From the NCBI GenBank assembly GCA_002792355.1, contig PFOE01000044.1, positions 536 through 6,184 on the forward strand: 5,649 nucleotides of DNA, read 5' to 3'. Of the stretch, positions 1 through 5,649 are shown piece by piece (positions within the stretch are counted from its first letter, which is position 1; each line of letters opens with the position of its first letter). The position numbers and the translations under genes were made by a program. Origin of the DNA: Candidatus Roizmanbacteria bacterium CG_4_10_14_0_2_um_filter_36_35 (GTDB lineage: Bacteria; Patescibacteriota; Microgenomatia; UBA1406; GWC2-37-13). Under the pieces are notes generated by a model. That model was not told the origin of the DNA. It did not search any database and saw only the letters and a list, made by a program, of their open reading frames with translations.

Positions 1-34
1 ATAAAATTGTGCATAAAAATACACCAACTTTGTC

Positions 35-40
35 TATAAT
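35..40 (+). promoter_or_regulatory. Perfect -10 box of a probable leaderless promoter
   Basis: TATAAT lies six bases before the ATG at 47, so the usual start point seven bases after the hexamer falls on the A of that ATG. No purine-rich Shine-Dalgarno sequence precedes the ATG. A convincing -35 box is not visible: at the expected spacing the sequence is CATAAA (12-17), and a TTGTGC at 7-12 is too far away. A TG pair sits at 31-32, one base off the extended -10 position. The -10 call is good; leaderless transcription is inference. Confidence 0.6.
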
Positions 41-46
41 GAATTT

Positions 47-3000
47 ATGACAGAAATTCCAGCAGACGGAATAGATGTAACAAAAACTCCAGTAATAAAA
101 AAACCGGAAATTGTTTTTAATGCAGTTGATACAAATACTGAAAGACAAAAATTAAGAACATCGGTTGAAAAAAGAGGATTCACGCTTCCAGAAACTCACG
201 AATTAAGCCAGTTAATAAAGAAAGTTAGTGAAAGATTAGGAGTGCCGTCAGGGACAGAGTTTATAATCCAAGACTCAGAAGAAGTTGACGCTTTTTTTCA
301 TCCTAATTCAAAAATAATTGGATTTAGTCGTGGATTTTGTCGTTTCCTACTTGAAAGAAATTTACCACTCACTGAAGACCATATTGCTGCAGTGTTATCT
401 CATGAAATAGAACATGCTGAAGTTTTAGGAGATGAATATGTCAGTAAAGTAGAATCAAGTTTTACAGAACGTTTGAAAGGCTTTCAACATCACGCCGAAG
501 AATATCGAGCTGACGCCCAAGGGATGGAACGTTTGGCAAGAGGCGGATATAACCCAAAAGCAATGATCGAAATGTTGAAAGCACTTCCATTAACTACTGG
601 TCGGTATGATTTAGGTCACCCTGAGCAAATTGATAGAATCAGAAAACTTGAAGACAGATTAGCAGATGATGAACATCCATTGCCAAATACAAGTAAAGAA
701 CGGACAACACTTGATGCTGATTTACTTAAATGGCTTGCTGGCGATAGCCCTTTTTATAATCATACGGAAGAACTAATTCATGAAACACCAGAGCAATTAC
801 AGGCTAATCTATTGGCAACAACTTCTCAGACAGAATTTTGGACTACATATGAAGCTCAACATCATATTGAGAGAGTCGGACTTGCAAAAGACATAGTAGC
901 TCAAAATAGTACAGCTGTATCACGTTTGACTCAAAAACTAATGATACTTGAAGCATTTGGCGTATCTACTATTTTTCAGGGAGGGAAAGCAATAGAAAAA
1001 AGTAACGATATTCATAATGTCTGGCATCATGAAAAATGGAGAAAAGATGAAGGAGGTAACAATTATTTATTAAGCGGAGTTATTTCAAATTCACTACAAC
1101 CTGATGGAACGAAAAGAGCAATAGCTTCAAGTGAATTCAGAGCTGGGATTTCAAGATATAATCCTCAACAAACAACAGTCGATCAAACAATAGGTAAGAT
1201 AACAGATTACGAAGGAAAACTCGATATAGTATTAACCTCTATTTTTCAACAATTAGAATCAACTCAACTTCCGGCAGAACAACAACAATTCGTTGCTCAA
1301 CTAAAAAAATGCTGGGAAAATGGACAAATAACCGATGATCTTTTTATGACGGTTTTTTCTCAATTTGATAAAACCTATCAGACAGGACAGCATCAAGAAG
1401 CATCGGATGAAAGAGCGAAAAAAGGATTGAGAGCACCAGATCAGAGAACTGAAAACCTATTTGATTTATCTGACCAAAAAACAAAAGATCAGATTCTTGA
1501 TAGAGTGAAATTAGATCTTACTTTGTCAATGCTCGAAGGTCTGCCCGATCCTCAACCAGAGGTCATTACACATTTAACTTCAGTGATAGTTAAAGATACC
1601 GGCTTATCACCAGAAGCCTCAACGATAGTTGCTGAAACAATGTTGCTTGGAAAGGATGGCCACCCATGGGCAGATTACTTAAAAGCTCAAGAAAGAAAAG
1701 CGTTAACACCAGTAATCCGTTCTGCTCAAGCGTTAACAGAAAGGGGCAATCTTCCACTTTCACCTCTACGTTCATTGCATCATTCCTACCGATCATCACT
1801 TGCTGAAATTAGCTGGAAAAAAAGATATGCACATGGCGGCGAATTTAATATTGACGCCGGAGGGTTAAAGGTGTTAAAAATGCTTCCCGGGATGGACTTA
1901 TATAAAAGAGGTTGGCCAGTTGATCACCCTCCCGGTTGGAAAAGACCGAACGCAATGTCAGTCAATTTATCGCTTGAAGAATGGAATGCTGTCGTCGATG
2001 GTGAAGGTGATTATGGTGCATGGTCTGAAAGAGATATTTGGGTATTAAGACAATATATTCAAAGAATACAATCTGGTTTACCGGTAGAAGAAGCATTAAA
2101 AACCCAAACGGAAAATCTTGTTTACGCAAGCAGTGCTTCGGGTTTAACGGCTCAAGAATTAAAAGTACTAATCGAGCATAATCCTTGGCATAACGATAAA
2201 CTTCAAAGATATTTGAATGCCGGAATAACAAACTTGCCTCATCAAGCGGCAACATCCGAAGAAAGGAAAGATATTTTAACAACACTACATATGGCTTATG
2301 ATCTTTATAACGACCATCCGCTAAAAAGAACAAAAGAAGATGAATTCTGGCATATATCAACGCCCACGAACATATCTTCACATATGTTAGATGTTTTGGT
2401 CCAGGAAAACGCTTCAACGGGAATTCCTAGGCCTGATGCACTAACAAAATCAATTAAAGAGTTATCCGAACAAGGCGTAGGTTTATTGTATGGAACATTC
2501 TCAAAAGAAGTTATAGCTGTTGCCGGTGAGTTATCTGACCAAAATCTAACTGAGATAACATCATATTTAAAAGGTAAAGAAAAATTAGATAGCAATCAGA
2601 CAAATTTGTACGAAACTATGCTTTTGTTGTCACAGATTCCACCAGAAAATAGAGCAGTAGTAGCCCCTCAGATTTTTTGTGAGACCACAGTAAAAAGCTT
2701 ATTGCAAAAATATCCTGATAAAGTAGTCAAATGGGTAACCACAAATCTTGGAGAATCAAATTTGAGGGATCGGTTATTAGTCGGGTTAATTGATTATGCC
2801 GATGGCGAAACAAAAGCAAAATATTTACAGGAAGCAAAAGGCCATTTTACCAATTCCCCTGACAAGTTTGGTGGAAAACAATCTGCTGGTTATCCGTTTG
2901 ATACTTACTACTGGTTTGTAAAAGAACATGAATTTGAAAACGAGGAACATCGAGCAGGTTTTACTCGGTATTGGTTTCATGGTGAAGGCCGTTTGAAAGA

Positions 3001-5266
3001 CAAATTTCCGGATCTTTTGGCAAGAAGACATCCATTCTCAACTTTTTCCCCTGACACTAGGATGCAACTTGATAAAAATGACCGGAAAGGAAATGTAGGT
3101 AATAGTAGCCACGCTTCCCCTTATCAGAGATTTTATGCAAAACAGTTAGTTGAAGCCGAAACGGTATTATTTGATCAAACTATTTCTTTAAGTGATAGGA
3201 TACAAAAAATAAAAGAAATAACGCCACGTCAATCTGTTGTTCGTGATATTGAGTTGGAAATGATAATGCAAGAGGAGTTTATTCAAGCAAGAAATCATCA
3301 GGAAAGAATTGAAATTGCTCAAAAACTATTACCTCTGTTTACTGAGAAATCTGCATTAAAAATACCTTTAGCAGTTCATGCTCTCAAATCTGAAATAGCC
3401 TTAAATCCATCATTACTTACAGATTTTGAAAAATTCACACAACTCTTAACCACCTATTTACCGGAGCCTTCACTTGCAAGAAATTACTTTTTAGGTCAGT
3501 TCGAAAATTCAGCTCCTCTGACCGCTGATCAACTTCGGCAGATTATCAAAATGAGAATGAGTCCGGAAGGTAAGAAAGAAGAATCTGATGATTCCCCTAT
3601 GACATTTGTTGCTAATAGATTTGGTGAACTGAACAGAGAAGAAAGAATAAAAACTACTTTATGGCTATTGGGTTTGTCTACTGAAAAACCACTTATGGTG
3701 CTCGATATGGAAGAAAAATTTGACGGACACCTTAATAATCTACCAAAAGCAGTCGCCATGAGTACAAATGATGAAAAGGAAGTTTTGTTTAAACGACTCT
3801 TCCTTGGAGCAGAAGGAATTGTTGATTTAGAAGCGGTACCAGAACAAGATAGGCCCAAAGCATTGGAGCAAAGAAAGGTATTTGCTGAAAGACTGGCTAC
3901 ACATTTACTACCAGATTCAATGGCAAAACCGGAACTTTTCCGTAATATGTTTATAACGATTATTGAATCCTCTGATCCGGCTCATGCTTCTCAACTATTA
4001 ACACGATTGATAAATCGCTTAACCGAAGCTCAAGTAAAAGGACAAACTTTGCTTCCAGAAGAAGTAATCGCGATTGGATTAAGCGAACTTGGAGTAGTTG
4101 GTAAAAAAGTCGCTCAATCCATAGCCGAACAAGACTGGGTTCCGGATTCTTATAAAAGAACTTTAAGAAGATCTCAGTCTGAAGGTGCAGTCGTTCCAAA
4201 AAGGGCTTTACTAACTTTTGTAGAAGATTCGGGTCTACTTAATGACAATAGTCCAATAAAAATAATTTCATTTGATGAATTAATCGGAGCCGCGTCAAAT
4301 AAACAAGCATGTTTGATGACAATTGAAATAACTGGGGATCAGTCAGGATTCCCAAAAGGAAGACAACAGATCGTCGGTAAATTTAAACGCCCATCAGCAC
4401 AGAAAATGGAAAACTTAGATCATGATTTAAGGGTACTTGAAAATGTTTTGTCGGTATTAAGAAAGGCCGGTTATGGAGATACTCTTCCAAAAGATTTTTC
4501 TACACAAATCAGTAATGCTGTGAGACGAGAATTAGATTTCAATCGAGAAAGAATATTTGCTGATGAAATTAGACCTGACCTTGAAGCAAGAAATAAGAAA
4601 AGAAAAACTCAAGTTATGATACCACAAATAATTTTTACTTCTGATGATCTTATGCTGGAAACTAGAGCAGAAGGAATTAGTTTACGAAACTATTATAATT
4701 TGGTTGAACAAAGCCAATTAACGGCTGTTAAAGAAGGCTATACTAATGTTTCAGAAAGAAGTGTAAATCAAGCAATACTTTCAGAAGGACTGGCAGAACT
4801 TATTACAACAGGCAGAATTCACGCAGACTTACATCCTGGTAATATTTTTGTCGATAAATCAGGAAATATCACTTTAATCGATTTAGGGATGCATGAAAAA
4901 TTAACTCAAGAACAACGTTTTAATACAATGTCATTGTTGGTTGGTTTGATTACCGGCAATGAAGCTTTAATTAAGCAAACACTCCACCGATTCGGTTGGG
5001 ATGTTGGCGATGCAATTACGGGTTTAAAAAGATACGATTTTTCCAAAAATACTCTGCAACTTCTAAAAGCAGGTCAGAAAACAACAACCCCACCACCTGA
5101 AGTTATATCGTCGATAATTGTCGCCACCTCAAAACTTACCAGTTATACAAATGATATTAACTATAAAGATTTGTTTACATTTTTACTCCGATCAGCAGAT
5201 AAAAGAGAAATTCCTCGAATTATTACACATGTGATTAGATCCGGAAACAGAGATTTATTAAATTAG
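47..5266 (+). CDS. Giant M48-type metallopeptidase / ABC1 (UbiB-like) kinase fusion protein
   Basis: This 1,739-residue protein has two recognisable ends. Residues about 60-210 form an M48-type zinc metallopeptidase domain (HEIEH 119-123, EYRAD 152-156, HP...R 191-197). Residues about 1340-1660 form an ABC1/UbiB/COQ8-type atypical kinase domain (KVAQ 1354-1357, Lys1445, ELDFNRE 1495-1501, HADLHPGN 1592-1599, IDLG 1611-1614). The roughly 1,100 residues between them look mainly helical and match no family I recognise. I see no signal peptide or clear transmembrane helix, so a cytoplasmic location is inferred. The ATG at 47 is the first possible start after an in-frame TAA at 14-16. The next in-frame Met is residue 160, inside the peptidase domain, so the start is well supported. 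The stop is TAG. UbiB-family proteins are usually around 500-600 residues and M48 proteins about 250-500, so this is several times longer than either. Domain calls are firm to moderate; the biological role and substrate are unknown. Confidence 0.95.
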   Translation: MTEIPADGIDVTKTPVIKKPEIVFNAVDTNTERQKLRTSVEKRGFTLPETHELSQLIKKVSERLGVPSGTEFIIQDSEEVDAFFHPNSKIIGFSRGFCRFLLERNLPLTEDHIAAVLSHEIEHAEVLGDEYVSKVESSFTERLKGFQHHAEEYRADAQGMERLARGGYNPKAMIEMLKALPLTTGRYDLGHPEQIDRIRKLEDRLADDEHPLPNTSKERTTLDADLLKWLAGDSPFYNHTEELIHETPEQLQANLLATTSQTEFWTTYEAQHHIERVGLAKDIVAQNSTAVSRLTQKLMILEAFGVSTIFQGGKAIEKSNDIHNVWHHEKWRKDEGGNNYLLSGVISNSLQPDGTKRAIASSEFRAGISRYNPQQTTVDQTIGKITDYEGKLDIVLTSIFQQLESTQLPAEQQQFVAQLKKCWENGQITDDLFMTVFSQFDKTYQTGQHQEASDERAKKGLRAPDQRTENLFDLSDQKTKDQILDRVKLDLTLSMLEGLPDPQPEVITHLTSVIVKDTGLSPEASTIVAETMLLGKDGHPWADYLKAQERKALTPVIRSAQALTERGNLPLSPLRSLHHSYRSSLAEISWKKRYAHGGEFNIDAGGLKVLKMLPGMDLYKRGWPVDHPPGWKRPNAMSVNLSLEEWNAVVDGEGDYGAWSERDIWVLRQYIQRIQSGLPVEEALKTQTENLVYASSASGLTAQELKVLIEHNPWHNDKLQRYLNAGITNLPHQAATSEERKDILTTLHMAYDLYNDHPLKRTKEDEFWHISTPTNISSHMLDVLVQENASTGIPRPDALTKSIKELSEQGVGLLYGTFSKEVIAVAGELSDQNLTEITSYLKGKEKLDSNQTNLYETMLLLSQIPPENRAVVAPQIFCETTVKSLLQKYPDKVVKWVTTNLGESNLRDRLLVGLIDYADGETKAKYLQEAKGHFTNSPDKFGGKQSAGYPFDTYYWFVKEHEFENEEHRAGFTRYWFHGEGRLKDKFPDLLARRHPFSTFSPDTRMQLDKNDRKGNVGNSSHASPYQRFYAKQLVEAETVLFDQTISLSDRIQKIKEITPRQSVVRDIELEMIMQEEFIQARNHQERIEIAQKLLPLFTEKSALKIPLAVHALKSEIALNPSLLTDFEKFTQLLTTYLPEPSLARNYFLGQFENSAPLTADQLRQIIKMRMSPEGKKEESDDSPMTFVANRFGELNREERIKTTLWLLGLSTEKPLMVLDMEEKFDGHLNNLPKAVAMSTNDEKEVLFKRLFLGAEGIVDLEAVPEQDRPKALEQRKVFAERLATHLLPDSMAKPELFRNMFITIIESSDPAHASQLLTRLINRLTEAQVKGQTLLPEEVIAIGLSELGVVGKKVAQSIAEQDWVPDSYKRTLRRSQSEGAVVPKRALLTFVEDSGLLNDNSPIKIISFDELIGAASNKQACLMTIEITGDQSGFPKGRQQIVGKFKRPSAQKMENLDHDLRVLENVLSVLRKAGYGDTLPKDFSTQISNAVRRELDFNRERIFADEIRPDLEARNKKRKTQVMIPQIIFTSDDLMLETRAEGISLRNYYNLVEQSQLTAVKEGYTNVSERSVNQAILSEGLAELITTGRIHADLHPGNIFVDKSGNITLIDLGMHEKLTQEQRFNTMSLLVGLITGNEALIKQTLHRFGWDVGDAITGLKRYDFSKNTLQLLKAGQKTTTPPPEVISSIIVATSKLTSYTNDINYKDLFTFLLRSADKREIPRIITHVIRSGNRDLLN
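224..676 (+). other. M48-type zinc metallopeptidase domain (residues ~60-210)
   Basis: The zinc-binding helix reads AAVLSHEIEHAE, with His119 and His123 as zinc ligands and Glu120 as the catalytic base. The third ligand is most likely Glu152 in EEYRADAQGMERLARGGYNP, which corresponds to the M48 pattern E-x-x-A-D followed by G-x-x-x-L-A-x-x-G-Y-[DN]-P. Upstream, EVDAFFHPNSKIIGFSRGF (residues 79-97) matches the conserved M48 edge strand that usually reads N-A-F-x-x-P-x-G-x-I. Downstream, HPEQIDRIRKLEDRL (191-205) matches the family's HP-x-x-x-x-R-I segment. All expected catalytic residues are present, so the domain is predicted to be active. Unlike HtpX or OMA1 it has no flanking membrane helices, and unlike BepA-type members it has no export signal. 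Family assignment rests on motifs alone; a related gluzincin family is the main alternative. Confidence 0.85.
677..4063 (+). other. Central region of unknown fold (residues ~211-1339)
   Basis: About 1,130 residues join the peptidase to the kinase. They are rich in Leu, Glu, Lys and Gln with regularly spaced hydrophobic positions, which suggests a long helical or alpha-solenoid-like scaffold, but I could not define a repeat unit by eye. Two compositionally distinct patches stand out: a Pro/Gly/Trp-rich patch around residues 612-685 (LPGMDLYKRGWPVDHPPGW and after) and an aromatic/His patch around 944-997 (YPFDTYYWF, RYWFHGEGR). Low-complexity or coiled-coil runs are not conspicuous, and no second HExxH or nucleotide-binding motif was noticed. 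No function is proposed beyond spacing or partner binding. Confidence 0.6.
4064..5026 (+). other. ABC1/UbiB/COQ8-type atypical kinase domain (residues ~1340-1660)
   Basis: The family's landmarks occur in order. The N-terminal KxGQ-type motif is KVAQ (1354-1357) in the context SELGVVGKKVAQSIAEQDWVP. The A-rich loop is represented by IGAASNKQA (1413-1421). The VAIK-type lysine is Lys1445 in IVGKFKRPSA. The ExD signature and alpha-C Glu are Glu1495, Asp1497 and Glu1501 in ELDFNRE. The catalytic loop is HADLHPGN (Asp1594, Asn1599), and the DFG-type metal ligand is Asp1612 in LIDLGM. Spacings such as ExD to second Glu (+6) and catalytic Asp to Asn (+5) agree with human COQ8A. Family members bind ATP and support quinone synthesis in many organisms, often with ATPase rather than protein kinase activity. 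The stretch between the A-rich loop and Lys1445 is longer than usual, and the C-terminal membrane segments of UbiB are not evident. Activity is plausible; the substrate is unknown. Confidence 0.9.
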
Positions 5267-5283
5267 CTAAGAGTCCGGACCAC

Positions 5284-5327
5284 AAAAAAAGCCGCCGATA
5301 TAAAGATTACTCTTCACACCAGCGGCT
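5284..5327 (-). terminator. Rho-independent terminator of the minus-strand unit
   Basis: Read on the minus strand, AGCCGCTG (5327-5320) pairs with CGGCGGCT (5297-5290) to give an eight-pair GC-rich stem with one G-U wobble and a loop of about 22 bases, followed directly by seven U (5290-5284, the first shared with the stem's last pair). On the + strand the wobble becomes a C-A mismatch and no T-run follows the stem. The structure is therefore directional and ends transcripts arriving from the minus-strand ORF at 5447-5340, whose stop codon lies about 12 bases before it. It sits between two convergent genes and may only weakly stop the giant gene's transcript. The long loop is the weakest point. 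Confidence 0.7.
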
Positions 5328-5339
5328 AAATAATAACTT

Positions 5340-5447
5340 TTAACCTTGATCCTTTACGTTCCAGACATAGAGATTAAACAGTTTGACGTACTCCGAATTC
5401 TCTTGAGAAGTGGGTCTAATTTCTGTTTTCCCGAGGTAATACCCCAT
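5340..5447 (-). CDS. Small ORF, 35 residues, unknown function
   Basis: ATG at 5447-5445 opens a 35-codon frame ending in TAA (5342-5340). GAGGAG (5460-5455) lies seven bases before the ATG, which is near-ideal Shine-Dalgarno placement, and a terminator begins about 12 bases after the stop, so the unit looks like a complete small gene end. The peptide starts MGYYLGKTEIRP and ends LYVWNVKDQG. It is polar with six aromatic residues and no signal peptide or membrane helix, and I do not recognise it. Codons such as GGG, CTC, CCC and GTC are commoner than in the neighbouring giant gene. The same frame is open without an ATG back to 5570, so this could instead be the 3' end of a longer or decayed gene, or chance. 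No clear promoter is visible upstream. Confidence 0.5.
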   Translation of the reverse strand: MGYYLGKTEIRPTSQENSEYVKLFNLYVWNVKDQG

Positions 5448-5454
5448 GATTTTT

Positions 5455-5460
5455 CTCCTC
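5455..5460 (-). promoter_or_regulatory. Ribosome binding site GAGGAG of the small ORF
   Basis: GAGGAG on the minus strand stands seven bases before the ATG at 5447. It is the main evidence that translation starts there rather than at the TTG (5462-5460) further upstream in the same frame. It contrasts with the giant gene, which has no such site. Confidence 0.55.
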
Positions 5461-5487
5461 AACTGATAATACCGTGATAACTGATAC
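5461..5487. repeat. Short TGATA direct repeats upstream of the small ORF
   Basis: AACTGATA occurs at 5461-5468 and again at 5479-5486, an 18-base period, and a further TGATAA starts at 5475. TGATA therefore begins at 5464, 5475 and 5482. The cluster touches the small ORF's ribosome binding site, where an operator or 5' UTR element would act. In AT-rich DNA so short a repeat can arise by chance. Confidence 0.3.
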
Positions 5488-5649
5488 TTATTTATGGAAT
5501 TATTGTGTCTTAGTCTTCTAAGGCCCTTTGAGTATACGAGAAGAATAAGCGGAGAGCTGTTGCTGTCAGATTACCAGTTCGAACCTATAAATGAGATTGA
5601 TACATCAACTATTTGTGCCTCTTCGTTTCTTGAATTTCCTCTGCTGTGC
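5461..5649. other. Terminal segment without an assignable gene
   Basis: No tRNA, rRNA, other RNA gene or complete ORF is recognisable here. The segment contains a GTTCGAAC palindrome (5577-5584), a TTGAT-AC-ATCAA inverted repeat (5597-5608) and a short CTTAG/CTAAG hairpin (about 5508-5525). On the minus strand two short frames run in from the window edge: one ends at TAG 5611-5609 (reads AEEIQETKRHK) and one at TAA 5573-5571 (ends VSISFIGSNW). Either could be the C-terminus of a minus-strand gene lying mostly beyond the window, but 12 to 25 codons are too few to choose. Confidence 0.35.

Noticed and set aside
1962..2417. A 151-codon minus-strand reading frame inside the giant gene, and shorter antisense frames elsewhere in it.
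   Set aside because: They lie wholly antisense to a coding frame that carries recognisable domains at both ends, none gives a recognisable protein, and open antisense frames are expected over long coding sequence.
47..5266. Possible use of a recoded TGA (as in Gracilibacteria/SR1 or Mycoplasma).
   Set aside because: The giant gene has no in-frame TGA in 1,740 codons and uses ordinary Gly and Trp codons freely, so the standard bacterial code explains it.
5273..5280. GTCCGGAC palindrome just after the giant gene's stop codon, considered as a terminator stem.
   Set aside because: It has no loop and no following T-run on the + strand, so it is only a short palindrome.
5529..5536. Minus-strand TATACT as the -10 box for the small ORF.
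   Set aside because: No TTGACA-like hexamer lies at 16-18 bases upstream and there is no extended -10 TG, so a chance match in AT-rich DNA is as likely.
5570..5592. A GTTCGAAC stretch resembling a tRNA or tmRNA T-loop.
   Set aside because: The flanking bases do not form a five-pair T stem on either strand, and no acceptor, anticodon arm or tmRNA features accompany it. It is an eight-base palindrome only.
5591..5649. A + strand frame starting ATG at 5591 and open to the window end (begins MRLIHQLFVPL).
   Set aside because: It has no ribosome binding site, is too short to judge, and overlaps minus-strand frames of equal plausibility.

Overview
The window is almost entirely one gene. A single AT-rich reading frame on the + strand (47-5266) encodes a 1,739-residue protein. 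Its N-terminus carries an M48-type (gluzincin) zinc-metallopeptidase domain, with HEIEH at residues 119-123 and a downstream EYRAD motif. Its C-terminus carries an ABC1/UbiB/COQ8-type atypical kinase domain, with KVAQ in place of KxGQ, GAAS in place of the A-rich loop, an invariant-type Lys1445, ELDFNRE, HADLHPGN and IDLG. About 1,100 mostly helical-looking residues that I cannot assign to any family lie between them. I know of no described family with this architecture, and it is the main point of interest in the window.

Organism: base composition is AT-rich. The standard stops are respected, with no in-frame TGA over 1,740 codons, so this is not a TGA-recoded lineage. The giant gene sits alone with short flanks. 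A bacterium is most likely, and a Patescibacteria/CPR-type genome would fit a large, otherwise unrecognised protein with an UbiB-like domain. That placement is inference; no taxonomic marker gene is present.

Layout: positions 1-46 hold an upstream in-frame stop and a perfect TATAAT at 35-40. Its expected transcription start falls on or next to the ATG at 47, and there is no Shine-Dalgarno sequence, so the mRNA is probably leaderless. The giant CDS ends at TAG 5264-5266. A convergent minus-strand unit follows: a Rho-independent terminator (5284-5327) and, just upstream of it in the minus direction, a 35-codon ORF (5447-5340) with an ideally placed GAGGAG. The same minus frame is open back to 5570 and, across one TAA, to the window edge. 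The ORF is therefore either a genuine small gene or the tail of a decayed or larger one. Positions 5461-5649 otherwise show only short repeats and palindromes and no recognisable RNA gene.

How it fits together: the giant protein lacks an obvious signal peptide or transmembrane helix, so both catalytic modules would sit in the cytoplasm. The simplest reading is one polypeptide that couples an ATP-binding or phosphotransfer module to a protease through a long scaffold. What it acts on cannot be read from the sequence.
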